Below are positions 18,424-28,100 of a DNA stretch of 64,000 bases, piece by piece. Under the pieces are notes generated by a model that did not search any database, was not told the origin of the DNA, and worked only from the letters and a program-made list of their open reading frames with translations. The translations under genes and the position numbers were made by a program. The stretch lies in the NCBI RefSeq assembly GCF_003112735.1, contig NZ_BFBR01000005.1, positions 192,877 to 256,876 on the forward strand. The letters run 5' to 3'. This DNA comes from Candidatus Phycosocius bacilliformis (GTDB lineage Bacteria > Pseudomonadota > Alphaproteobacteria > Caulobacterales > Aquidulcibacteraceae). The number at the start of each line of letters is the position of its first letter. Position 1 is the stretch's first letter.

Positions 18424-19095
18424 TCAAGCCGCCAGCACGCCGCAGGTAATCAAGGCCTGCCCGCCATAATATAAGATCCAGATCGCAGGACTGGTCAGGC
18501 GTCGCCAGGGGGAGTCTGCTGTCAGGGTAAACATCTCTATCCCCAAAATCATGTCCGATACCGCAAAAGCGACCACGCCAAGCATGACAAGCCCCAAACC
18601 AGCTGAAGCTGGCAGCGCCAAGGCACAAACGCACATGCTGACAATGATCAAGAAATAAAGGGCAAGCGGGCCCTTCATTACACCCAAGTGGGGCCATAAC
18701 AGGCCAAACAATAAGGCCGCACTGATCAGCACCAATCCCCCAGCAGCCCCCATCTGCCACAGCGCCAGCGGCGCACTGCCTGCACCGAGGGCGATGAATA
18801 ACGGGATGTAGCAGGCATGGGCGACGGCAAAAGCCACCACACCGGCCATAAAGCGCCTGTCACCGGGGGCGGCGAGCAAATAATCACCTAGCGCACTGGC
18901 CAGAAGCGCCAGCACCAGAAACACAGGTCCACCAGAAAGAAACGCCACCCCGGCCAGACCGGCCACACCAGCGGTTTTAACCAGGCTACGCCGTGCGCTG
19001 GCCTCCTGACGATTATAGACGATCAGATAGAGCAATGCTGCCAGTGCTGATCCGTACCAAACCGGGTTCAAAGTCTCGGTCATCGCGCTTGCCAT
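18424..19095 (-). CDS. Lysoplasmalogenase (YhhN/TMEM86 family)
   Basis: 223 residues, about eight membrane spans. KTAGVAGLAGVAFLSG, ALLASALGDYLLA (family Asp), HACYIPLF and AFAVSDMILGIEMF (second conserved Asp) follow the YhhN pattern. The family hydrolyses the vinyl-ether bond of lysoplasmalogen, but the bacterial role is unclear. It converges with the EamA permease gene across a 4-bp gap. Confidence 0.85.
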   Translation of the reverse strand: MASAMTETLNPVWYGSALAALLYLIVYNRQEASARRSLVKTAGVAGLAGVAFLSGGPVFLVLALLASALGDYLLAAPGDRRFMAGVVAFAVAHACYIPLFIALGAGSAPLALWQMGAAGGLVLISAALLFGLLWPHLGVMKGPLALYFLIIVSMCVCALALPASAGLGLVMLGVVAFAVSDMILGIEMFTLTADSPWRRLTSPAIWILYYGGQALITCGVLAA

Positions 19096-19098
19096 CCT

Positions 19099-19851
19099 CT
19101 ATCCCCCAACCCGCAGTGACAGCCCGCCATCCACGGTCAAGCCCTGCCCTGTCAAGAAGCCAGCCTCATCGCTGGCCAAAAACAAGGCGATCTTGGCGAT
19201 GTCATCAGGCTCTCCCAATCGGCGCAGGACCGCCTTTTGTGCCCACAGATCAGCGATGTCAGGCCGGGTTTCCCAAAGGCCTTGCGTCATGCCGGTTCGG
19301 ATCGCGCCGGGCAGGATGGCGTTGGCAGTGACCCCATATTTTCCAAGCTCAATCGCCAAGGCCCGTGTCAAGCCCAACACAGCTGATTTGGAAGCCGAAT
19401 AGGCCCCTAGGCCCGCCCCGCTGCCTTCTGCCATGACGGAGGCTGTTGTGATGATACGCCCCGCAAGGCTTTGTTTCAGAAGGGGGATGACGGCTCTCGT
19501 CACCCGAAATACCGCCCGCAGATTAACATCCAGCACCTGATCCCATGCCGCATCATCCATTTTCTCAATGAGCTGATTGGTGGCGATCCCGGCATTGTTG
19601 AACAGAATATCCACCCCGCCCAAATGGGCGACAGCGGCGGCTGCAATCGCCTCCGGGGCGGCAGGCTCGCTCACCGATTGGCCGAGTGTGATGATCGTTT
19701 CGCCTCGACACGCTGTCTCCAGCCGCTCACCCGGCAGATCCACAGCCAGAACTTGGGCCCCCTCACGGGCGAATAATTGGGCGGTGGCCAAGCCAATGCC
19801 TGAAGCAGCCCCGGTAATAATGGCACGTCGGCCAGCCAAGCGTTTGGTCAA
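19099..19851 (-). CDS. Short-chain dehydrogenase/reductase
   Basis: 250 residues. I place the start at a TTG (19851) because AGAGGGG lies just upstream; the frame is open 9 more codons to another TTG. Motifs: ITGAASGIGLATAQ, FNNAGIATNQ, serine in ITTASVMAEGSG, YSASKSAVLG and the PGAIRT loop. It looks like a complete, catalytically competent classical SDR. Substrate unknown. Confidence 0.86.
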   Translation of the reverse strand: MTKRLAGRRAIITGAASGIGLATAQLFAREGAQVLAVDLPGERLETACRGETIITLGQSVSEPAAPEAIAAAAVAHLGGVDILFNNAGIATNQLIEKMDDAAWDQVLDVNLRAVFRVTRAVIPLLKQSLAGRIITTASVMAEGSGAGLGAYSASKSAVLGLTRALAIELGKYGVTANAILPGAIRTGMTQGLWETRPDIADLWAQKAVLRRLGEPDDIAKIALFLASDEAGFLTGQGLTVDGGLSLRVGG

Positions 19852-20187
19852 AAAAATATCCCCTCTTCGCTGATGCAAAGAAGGGATAGTGTTTTAGGGC
19901 GCAGTGTCGATGGAAAAAGACTGTTGACGGAAAGCCCGTCGGAATTCTGGTGTCGGTTGAACCTCAGGCGCAGACCCTGGAGGGGGGCTGGGGGGGCTGT
20001 TGGGAAACCAGAACCTGCGACGCTTCTGCTGTCCAACCGACAATGACGTTATCGACCCCGCATGTGGCGCGATCTGGGTGCAATTGCGGCGGAACCGGGG
20101 CATTGCATTAATTGTTTGTCATTTTTCATGACCAAAACATGAAGATGGTTGATACTGGGTATTCAATCATCAATCAAATAAGACTAA
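19852..20187. other. 336-bp divergent intergenic region
   Basis: No convincing gene. It contains an almost pure G/C-skewed run near 19978-20000 and a short inverted repeat TTCATG-N7-CATGAA (20125-20143) about 45 bp upstream of dapF. The AT-rich last 90 bp probably hold the dapF promoter. I recognise no riboswitch. Confidence 0.5.
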
Positions 20188-21024
20188 ATGATCACGATGA
20201 AAATTGCGAAGATGAACGGCTTGGGCAATGAAATCGTGATCCTGGATGCCCGGGAGCGCGCCTTTACCCCTGATGAGGCGTGGGTCAAGGCCTTGGCCGA
20301 CCCCGCCCAAGGCCTGGGCTTTGACCAGCTCATGGTGTTGCGTCATCCCAAGAGCCCGCTCGCTGATGTCTATAGTGATATTTGGAACGCCGATGGTTCC
20401 AAAGTCGCCGCATGCGGCAATGGCGCGCGCTGTGTGGCATGGTATGTCATGCGGGAAATGAACCGCGACAATCTGGTGATCGAGACTGAGGCGGGGCTGT
20501 TGGGGGCGGTCAGCGCTGGCCCCAACCAGATCAGCATTGATATGGGTGAACCCATCTTCGACTGGGACCGCATCCCGATGTCCGAACGCATGGACACCAT
20601 ACGGATCGAATTGCAGGTCGGCCCGATAGATGACCCAATCCTGCATGGGCCGGGCGTGGTCAGCATGGGCAATCCCCATTGCGTTTTCTTCGTGCAGGAC
20701 GCCGAGTTGGCCCCCGTGCGCGAGATCGGTCCAATGATTGAATATCACCCGCTGTTTCCAGAGCGCACCAATGTTGGCTTTGCCCAGATTGTGGCGCGCA
20801 ACCACATCCGCTTGCGGGTGTGGGAACGTGGGGCTGGCCTGACCAAAGCTTGCGGTACAGGGGCCTGTGCAGCACTTGTTGCGGCTGTCCGCCGCCGACT
20901 GGCAGACCGGCTTGCCACCGTGGAAGTCGATGGAGGGGCCTTGAGGATCGAATGGCGCGACAGCGATAATCACGTCATCATGACTGGGCCGGTCGCACTG
21001 GAATCTGAAGGCACAGTCGGCTGA
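20188..21024 (+). CDS. dapF: Diaminopimelate epimerase
   Basis: 278 residues. KMNGLGNEIVILDAR is the N-terminal hallmark. The two active-site cysteines are in AACGNGARC and KACGTGACAAL. It interconverts LL- and meso-diaminopimelate, the last step before peptidoglycan use. Start choice: ATG at 20188 or a second ATG at 20197; neither has a strong ribosome site, and homologues fit 20197 slightly better. Confidence 0.95.
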   Translation: MITMKIAKMNGLGNEIVILDARERAFTPDEAWVKALADPAQGLGFDQLMVLRHPKSPLADVYSDIWNADGSKVAACGNGARCVAWYVMREMNRDNLVIETEAGLLGAVSAGPNQISIDMGEPIFDWDRIPMSERMDTIRIELQVGPIDDPILHGPGVVSMGNPHCVFFVQDAELAPVREIGPMIEYHPLFPERTNVGFAQIVARNHIRLRVWERGAGLTKACGTGACAALVAAVRRRLADRLATVEVDGGALRIEWRDSDNHVIMTGPVALESEGTVG

Positions 21025-21125
21025 CAGCGCGTAGCGCGATGTTGTGAGCCCGGATCGCAGCCCGCCCGCTTGACGTACCCGCCATCTGCCCTCAAGCACC
21101 CGGCGCAAGCAGGGAGTGCAGACTC

Positions 21126-22415
21126 ATGGCGAATGTGGTGGTTGTCGGGGCCCAATGGGGCGACGAAGGCAAAGGCAAGATCGTAGACTGGCTGAGCGAC
21201 CGCGCCGATGTGGTCACGCGCTTCCAAGGCGGTCATAATGCCGGCCACACATTGGTGGTGGGTGACAAGGTCTATAAATTGTCGCTGCTGCCGTCAGGTG
21301 TTGTGCAAGGCAAATTGTCGGTGATTGGCAATGGCGTGGTGGTCGACCCCCATGCGCTGCTCGATGAAATCGGACGGGTGAGCGCCCAAGGCGTGACCAT
21401 CGACCCCTCCATTCTTGTCTTGGCGGATAATGCCACCTTGATCCTCAGCTTGCACCGCGATCTTGATGGCGCGCGCGAAGCTCAGGCTGGGGCGGGCAAG
21501 ATTGGCACCACCGGGCGGGGCATTGGTCCGGCTTATGAGGATAAGGTCGGCCGACGGGCCATCCGCGTGGCGGATCTGGCCGATCCAGAGGCATTGGACG
21601 CCAAGATTGACCGCCTGCTTGCCCATCACACTGCTTTGCGCAAGGGCCTTGATCTGCCCGAACTGGACGGGGCGGCCATCAAGGCTGAACTCTTGAGCCT
21701 TGCACCCAAAATTCTGCCCTATGCACAACCGGTGTGGAAAGTGCTGGAAGAGGCCCGCCGTCGCGGCCGCCGCATCCTGTTTGAAGGCGCACAAGGCACG
21801 CTGCTCGACATTGATCACGGCACCTATCCTTATGTGACCTCGTCCAACACCGTCTCAGGTCAGGCCGCCGCCGGCACCGGCATGGGCCCCAATTCGCTGG
21901 GCTATGTGCTGGGCATTTGCAAAGCCTATACAACACGGGTCGGCGAAGGCCCCTTCCCCACCGAATTATTCGATGACATCGGCAAGCGTATCGGCGAGCG
22001 CGGGCATGAGTTTGGCACCGTGACCGGGCGGCCCCGCCGGTGTGGCTGGTTTGACGCGGTGCTGGTGCGTCAGGCTGCCGTGGTCGGCGGCATTAGCGGG
22101 CTTGCTCTGACCAAGCTTGATGTGCTCGATGGCTTTGACCAGCTTAAAGTCTGTGTTGGCTATCGCATTGGCGACCGCGCGCTCGACTGGTTCCCGTCGG
22201 GCCTCAAGGATCAAGCCCGGGTCGAGCCCATCTTTGAATATTTCGACGGCTGGCAGGAAACCACGCGCGGCGCGCGCTCTTGGAAGGATCTGCCCGCCAA
22301 TGCGATCAAATATGTCCGCCGGATCGAGGAATTGGTGATGCGCCCCGTCGCGCTTTTGTCTACGAGCCCCGAGCGCGATGACACAATTCTGGTGCGCGAT
22401 CCGTTTGAGGGGTGA
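21126..22415 (+). CDS. purA: Adenylosuccinate synthetase
   Basis: 429 residues, standard length. The GTP-binding signature [16 protein letters not shown] is at the N-terminus, then the GHNAGHT loop, [14 protein letters not shown], and TKLDVLDGF near the base-recognition region. It joins IMP and aspartate using GTP in AMP synthesis. A small membrane-protein gene follows 5 bp after its stop. Confidence 0.97.
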   Translation: MANVVVVGAQWGDEGKGKIVDWLSDRADVVTRFQGGHNAGHTLVVGDKVYKLSLLPSGVVQGKLSVIGNGVVVDPHALLDEIGRVSAQGVTIDPSILVLADNATLILSLHRDLDGAREAQAGAGKIGTTGRGIGPAYEDKVGRRAIRVADLADPEALDAKIDRLLAHHTALRKGLDLPELDGAAIKAELLSLAPKILPYAQPVWKVLEEARRRGRRILFEGAQGTLLDIDHGTYPYVTSSNTVSGQAAAGTGMGPNSLGYVLGICKAYTTRVGEGPFPTELFDDIGKRIGERGHEFGTVTGRPRRCGWFDAVLVRQAAVVGGISGLALTKLDVLDGFDQLKVCVGYRIGDRALDWFPSGLKDQARVEPIFEYFDGWQETTRGARSWKDLPANAIKYVRRIEELVMRPVALLSTSPERDDTILVRDPFEG

Positions 22416-22420
22416 GCGTG

Positions 22421-22624
22421 ATGGCCACGTCAAGCACCCCGCCTGATCCAGCCCCCGGTTGGGATGATGAGGAGGAGGCTCCCCGTGAGCTGACCCCCGA
22501 AGAACAGGCGCTGCATCAGGAAAATATGGCCAAGCTTGGCCGCATCATGCGGGCCTATACAATTTTGAAAATCGGGCTGAGTGCGCTTCTGATCGTGGTG
22601 GTGGTCAAACTATTCGGACGGTGA
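22421..22624 (+). CDS. Small acidic single-span membrane protein
   Basis: 67 residues from the ATG at 22421; GAGGGG, formed by the end of purA, is its ribosome site. An acidic, proline-containing N-terminus (WDDEEEAPRELTPEEQ) is followed by a C-terminal hydrophobic span (ILKIGLSALLIVVVVKLF), so it is probably tail-anchored. Not recognised. Codon use and coupling to purA support a real gene. Confidence 0.65.
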   Translation: MATSSTPPDPAPGWDDEEEAPRELTPEEQALHQENMAKLGRIMRAYTILKIGLSALLIVVVVKLFGR

Positions 22625-22633
22625 AGGCCCTGA

Positions 22634-23213
22634 CGCACGCGGCGCTGCGGCGCATTGGGGAGCGGTTGGGGTAAGCCTTTTGGCACAACATTCGGACCTG
22701 GTTTCACTTTTGGTTACGGCAACGACTATAGTGCCGCGCCGCCCCCGCCTTCTCCTCCACCTGGGCCGCAAGCACCTCATAGGCCATCACCTTCTGCGCC
22801 GACCCCAGAAACGCCGGTGGATAGAATGACCGTAACGGGGGTACGAATTCCATCTGGTGGCTATGGCGTCTTGCCGTTTCCAGTAGGGGGTGGCAGTTCC
22901 GGACTAATAACTCCACCACCACCTGTGGTGCCGCCGCCTGAGGGTGTGGACGTCGTTGCTATGACGGCGTCGCGAACCCCGCAGTTTGCAACGAAAGAGG
23001 ACGCAATAAAATCCGCCGTCTCAGCATTATTGCTCACCCAAATTGAAGCAACCGTGAACTTGGGTCCTTTGTGTTGCAAGTCGGGGCAGGGTACGATTTA
23101 AGTGATGTCAGGATTTGCTTGACCAAGGTGCATTCTCTGGAAGGCATGCACGCGTCGGCGCGAAGCACTTTTCTGCTCAGGTTCCCGTGGAGCCGCAACC
23201 AAAGACGTGTTGA
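22634..23213 (+). pseudogene. Fragment of a Gly/Pro-rich secreted-protein C-terminus, frame-disrupted
   Basis: One frame is open from after a stop at 22633 to 23101, with only a TTG at 22655 and no ribosome site. It encodes a Gly/Phe-rich stretch (GPGFTFGYGNDYSAA), two polyproline blocks and two copies of a short VTGVRIPSGG/VVAMTASRTP-type strand. Coding-looking text then continues in the other two frames (VGAGYDLSD near 23074, then ARVGAKHFSAQVPVEPQ ending at TGA 23211-23213). I read this as the frameshifted tail of a large toxin-carrying protein, but the family is not certain. Confidence 0.35.
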
Positions 23214-23215
23214 TC

Positions 23216-23491
23216 ATGACAAAGAGACGTCTGTTTTCTGGCGCGCTGATATTGGTCTTAACCGTCTTATATGCGGAGTTTCGAGGCCTGAAGATTGTGG
23301 CGTGTGCGGGTGATGATGTCCGTGCAGTGGCAATATCAAGTTCACACGAACGCGTTTACCTCACGCGGATCGGGTCCATCTTTGTCGGCTTCCCCAATAT
23401 TGAAGGTCAAGTTCTTGTTGTGACGTCGGACGGCCTATCAGAATTTGGCTATTTCACCCGTGCAGGAATCCAATTTGAATCCTGCTCCTGA
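23216..23491 (+). CDS. Small exported or membrane-anchored protein, unrecognised
   Basis: 91 residues from the ATG at 23216. A basic start (MTKRR) and hydrophobic segment (LFSGALILVLTVLYAEF) form a signal or anchor, and a ~65-residue beta-rich domain follows with two cysteines. The ATG lies 2 nt after the TGA that ends the disrupted upstream frame, an arrangement typical of effector/immunity pairs. Immunity function is inference only. Confidence 0.45.
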   Translation: MTKRRLFSGALILVLTVLYAEFRGLKIVACAGDDVRAVAISSSHERVYLTRIGSIFVGFPNIEGQVLVVTSDGLSEFGYFTRAGIQFESCS

Positions 23492-23551
23492 CTGTCATAG
23501 CGGGTGAGGGCTTTGAAGTTTGGTTATGATCCCATGCACGCGATGAGATGA

Positions 23552-23698
23552 ATGCCAACGGATAGATCGTTGCGCCAAACACGCTGGGTCTATCCAATGT
23601 CAATTGGAATTGGCTCAGCTTGGGCGGGCCTCTTTGCGACGACATACGAAATGACGGGCCATCGCGGATGGTCCATCATCTCTAGAAGCCCAAATTGA
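23552..23698 (+). CDS. Putative 48-residue membrane peptide
   Basis: Short frame with an ATG preceded by GATGAGATGA. A single hydrophobic segment contains IGIGSAWAGLFATTYEMTG. The WAGLFA core recurs in the small frame at 45526-45759 (VWWAGLFASVHKLEG), which is the main reason for listing it. It could be a remnant rather than a working gene. The rest of 23492-23837 shows no gene. Confidence 0.25.
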   Translation: MPTDRSLRQTRWVYPMSIGIGSAWAGLFATTYEMTGHRGWSIISRSPN

Positions 23699-23837
23699 TA
23701 CTGCAAACAATGCCCATCTGGCGACCGCCCAAGCGATCCCACATCGTGCTTGGATCGCTGTCTCCGATTGAATTGTCGATCGCCTCTGCGGCCCAGTTCG
23801 CCCATCTCCACAAGATGCTGAGGAGAAACCGGGAGCA

Positions 23838-25073
23838 CTATCGCCATTGTGCGCGGGGGTCGCGGGTGCAGCTGACCTGGATACCCCCGACATCGAGTGC
23901 GAGGCGGCTGGCCAGAGGCTCGCCCCACGCATAGCCGCTGGCCCGGTCCCCTTCCCGATCCAAGAGATAGAGCGTCAAGGAGGGGCGGTTTTGACCGATG
24001 GGCCAGTCTACATTGCGCAGCCTCACCCGCACGCTTGCACCCCCTTCAAAGCGGGCGGTGGCGACCCCGCCTTGATCATGGAGGACGAGATCTGTGGCAA
24101 AGACCCGATCATTGCCTTTGGGCACCGAGGCCCAGCAAGTGAAGGTTTGCGCGCGGCGCAGTCGCGTGGGCGGGGATTCAGCGCCGCCAAACACCCGCAC
24201 GCCGCGCTCATCCACACCCACATCACGCACTTCCCACAGGCCGGCGGAAACAATGTGCTGCTCGCTGACCGACAAGACCCGTTTGTCGGCATTGGTGACG
24301 AGCTTACAGGCTGCTGGGCGGGTTGAGCCTGCAAAACCCTCACCCTGCCGCCGCCAGATAATGTCGCAGCCTGGAACCGGCGTGAATGCTTCTTTTTTCA
24401 GACTTTCGGGCTGGGGGGCAATCTTGCCCTCCTGCCACAGGCCTTCCAAGGGTTTGCCGTCCTTGGGCGCGAACCCCGTCATGCGCACGGCGCCGAGGTC
24501 CTTATCCACACTCAAGGTCCAAATCCGCTGGCGCACCACCGCACCGGCTTCGCCACCTTTGCGATATTCAGCATAAAAGCTCACCGGACCAAATTCTGGC
24601 AAGGTCAGTGGCTTGACCGCGACGTGCAGGCGTTCATGTCGCAAGGCAGGGGGAATATTCAGTTCGGGCTCAAAGAATGTCTGCAATTCATTGTCCCAAC
24701 GCCCGGCCAATAGATCAGCAAGATCCAGCAGATCCTTATTGAGGACATCCAGCTGAACCGGGGTCAGGCTGCGCAAGGGTACAGGGACCGGCTGTGGATT
24801 TGTGTTGGCTTCGACGACCTCTTTCAAGGTCTGCTCAACAAGCTCTTCGACCACACCCTCAGGCGTCATTTCTTTGGGCAAGTTCGTCTTGTCGGCAGGC
24901 AGGGCAGCGGGGGGAAGCAGGGCCGGTGCTGCGTGCGCCGGGGTGGCCGCAGCCGGGGCGGACTGAGCGGCCGGTTCTGAAGCCTGAACGGGCGTCAATA
25001 AGCCACACCATGCCAGTGTGCTTATGCCAAGGCCTGTCAGGAGCCGCAGGCTATGCCGGGTCGAGACGTCCAT
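23838..25073 (-). CDS. Exported CpcT/CpeT-like domain protein
   Basis: 411 residues from the ATG at 25073 (GAGAAGG upstream). There is a signal peptide ending near VQASEPAA, an Ala/Pro-rich spacer to about residue 65, and then a CpcT/CpeT-type domain: LAGRWDNELQTFFEP, FYAEYRKGG, VVRQRIW, PGCDIIWRRQGEGFAGST and DVGVDERGVRVFGG. In cyanobacteria this family attaches bilins to phycobiliproteins; no phycobiliproteins are expected here, so another ligand is likely. About 100 extra residues follow the domain. It lies 84 bp downstream of the hybrid kinase on the same strand. Confidence 0.65.
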   Translation of the reverse strand: MDVSTRHSLRLLTGLGISTLAWCGLLTPVQASEPAAQSAPAAATPAHAAPALLPPAALPADKTNLPKEMTPEGVVEELVEQTLKEVVEANTNPQPVPVPLRSLTPVQLDVLNKDLLDLADLLAGRWDNELQTFFEPELNIPPALRHERLHVAVKPLTLPEFGPVSFYAEYRKGGEAGAVVRQRIWTLSVDKDLGAVRMTGFAPKDGKPLEGLWQEGKIAPQPESLKKEAFTPVPGCDIIWRRQGEGFAGSTRPAACKLVTNADKRVLSVSEQHIVSAGLWEVRDVGVDERGVRVFGGAESPPTRLRRAQTFTCWASVPKGNDRVFATDLVLHDQGGVATARFEGGASVRVRLRNVDWPIGQNRPSLTLYLLDREGDRASGYAWGEPLASRLALDVGGIQVSCTRDPRAQWR

Positions 25074-25157
25074 GCTCACACCTTCTCCCTGTTAGATGGC
25101 GATCATCACATGATTTGAGGGGGACGAGCCAGCCCTCTTCATCACGATTGTCGGCCC

Positions 25158-28100
25158 TCAGGATGCCAGAGCCTGTGTTGACGCACCCGGGCGTGCCATA
25201 ACAGGGCTTGCAGGGCCGGGGCTTGCTGGAGCGGGGCGCGTCGTGAGCAATTGGGCAAAGTCCTTGGCCAGCATGGGCTTGCCGAACAAGAAGCCCTGCA
25301 GACTATGCACGCCCGCAGCCTTGAGCACCGCGTGTTGGGTTGGGCTTTCCACCCCTTCGGCCACCACTTCCCGACCCAAAGCACGCCCGATACTGGATAC
25401 GGCTTGGATGATGGCCAAAGCCTCGCGTGAGGTTTTGGCATCCAGATCAAGGCTGGTGACAAACTCGCGGTCGATCTTGATCTTGTCGAAGGGGAAGCGA
25501 TGCAGCGAGGTCAAACTGGAATAGCCCACACCGAAGTCATCCAGCGCGAGTTTGCAGCCCATGCTTTTCAACTGGGCAAACAATTGGCGCACCCGTTCAG
25601 GATCCCCCAAGAAGGCGGTTTCTGTCACTTCCAGCACAACCCGGGCAGGATTATAGCCGGTCTCGCGGAACAATTCCTTGAGGTCGCCCACGAAGTTCTC
25701 ATCGATCAGTTCAAGGGGTGACACGTTGAGCGCGATCGGCAAGTCGCCCCAGTCAGCTGTATCGGTAAACACAGCTTGGCGGACGAAATGGCCGATATGG
25801 GCGATAAAGCCGGACTTTTCGGCAATGGGGATAAAGATGTCCGGCCCAATCCGCGCCCGTCCGCCACGATCCCACCGCAACAAGGCTTCTGCAGAGACCA
25901 CGTGGTTGCCGGTGCGATCATAGAGCGGCTGATAGACCATGCTGAGCGCGCCGGTCTCCATATCTGCTTCCAATTCGTCCCGCAGCGCCTTTTCTTCTGG
26001 CGACAAATTATTGACATTGAGGACATCGGCCACGCGGGGCTTAACCTCTACTGCCGCAGGCGTGACTTCAGGCTCAGCGAAGTCGGTCTCCATCAGCGTC
26101 GCCAACCGATCCAGCGTCATGTGCAAGAGGGCGATGGCGCGGTCGATTTCAGTCTGCGTAACTGGCGTATTGTGAATGCGCACAGCCGCCTCGATATTGG
26201 CAGCAAGCTTGGCCACCGCACTGGCACCAATATTGAGGCTCATGGATTTGAGCGAGTGGGCGGCCTTGGCCACTTTATCGCGGTCATTGGCTTGTAGTGC
26301 TTCTTGCAAGTCCACCAAGGTGGTGGGCGCATGGTTGCGGTAAAGCCCGACGACACGCAACACAAAGTCGCGTCGATGTGTCTTCAAATCCCGCAGGAAT
26401 GGCACGATGACGGTTTCATCAAACAAGCCATTCTCGCCCACGCCTTCTGTCGCTTGCTCGTCGGCCGCACCCTCATCACCCCCGTCAAAGGCGGTCATTT
26501 CAAGAGCTTTGGTGGCAAGATGGCTTGGAAGATTATTGGCCAGAATTTCACCCAGCGAGATCAAGGTAAAGGGCTTGTGCAGCACCCCATCCATCCCGCA
26601 CTCTGCCCAAGCATCCGCAGCTGTTCCAACCACATGGGCCGTCAAGGCAACAATCGGCGTGCGGGCGCGACCCTCAGCCACTTCGCGGGCACGGATAGCC
26701 CGGGTTGATTCATAGCCGTCCATGACGGGCATCGACCCGTCCATCAGCACAAGGTCATAAGTCTTGGTGGCCAGAATATCGAGGGCCTCTTGGCCATCGA
26801 CGGCAATATCAGCCTTGATTTCAAAGCGCGACAACGCTTCCACAGCCACTTCGCGGTTGACTTCGCCATCATCCACCACCAGCACGCGGGCATCTGGATA
26901 GGCAATGCTGATCGCTTGGTTCAGCGTTGTGGCTTGCTTCTGAGCAAAGCTGCGGCCTTCCTTCAATGTCTCAATCAGATTGTCGATATCGGCGTGGCGC
27001 AGTGGCCGCTGCAGACTGGCGACCGCATGACCCGCCCGAACCATCGCATCGGCATCCTGATCATCAGGGTCAGAAAGCAGAACCAGTTTCTTGGGGTTGA
27101 AGCCACTGGGCAATTCGGTCCGATAATGCTTGTCAGCCAGAACCAGATCGGGCTGCAAAGCATCCGACTGGCTAATCACAATGCGTCCAGCAGTCAGGCG
27201 GCGCGTAATGGCCCAAGCCTCGACCTGGCCTTCCACCAAAACCATGGCGCATCTGGCTGGATCATCGTCAGCCAAGGCCGGCGGGATGGCCAGGACCGGG
27301 CTGTCGCTGGCCAAGGTCGGCAGCCGTACGTGGAAGCTGGTGCCCTGCCCTTGTTTGCTTTTGGCACCAATCTGGCCGCCCATCGCTTCAACCAAACGCT
27401 TGGAAATGGACAGGCCCAAACCCGTGCCGCCAAAGCGACGTGTTGTGGTCTGGTCTTCTTGCGAAAAGGCCGAGAAAATCCCAGCGATTTTGTCTTCGGC
27501 GATCCCGATGCCAGTATCCTGCACGATCAAGCGCCAGAAAGCTGGGTCGGGATCGGGCTCCATGCGGACAAGTACGTGGCCTGTCTCGGTGAATTTGAGC
27601 GCGTTGGACACAAGGTTTGAGACGACCTGCCCCAAGCGGACCGAGTCTGCAGGGATGATTTTGGGTGCCTGAGGATTGGCAGACGCCACCAGCTCCAACC
27701 CCTTCTCACGCGCTTTGGTGTGAAAGAGTGCCAGCACGTCATCCACAAGATCCAGTACATTGATCTCGCAAATCTCAACTTCCAGCTTGCCAGCCTCGAT
27801 CTTGGAGAAATCCAGAATGTCATTGATCACCGCCAGCAAGCTGCGGCCCGACTTCACAATCGTATCGGCATGACGCTTGGCCTTGGTTGGCAGGGCCTCA
27901 GCGGCCAATAGCTCGGCCATCACCATCACCCCGTTCATCGGCGTGCGGATTTCATGACTCATCGTGGCGAGGAAGTCCGATTTGGCCGCATTCGCGCGCT
28001 CGGCAGCATCGCGGGCTTCCAAATAGTCGCTTGTCCGGGCAGCAACTTCAGCCTCCAGACCGCGCATATGGGCGTCAATGCGCCGATCGCGTTCGCCAAT

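Noticed and set aside
19978-20000. G-rich run as a quadruplex regulatory site
   Set aside because: The G tracts are interrupted and not near a start in a useful position; support too weak.
20170-21108. 312-codon minus-strand frame over dapF
   Set aside because: Antisense shadow; dapF has both catalytic cysteines.
22634-23101. TonB-like or structural Pro-rich gene
   Set aside because: No TonB domain, no ribosome site and only a TTG start; the three-frame pattern fits decay better.
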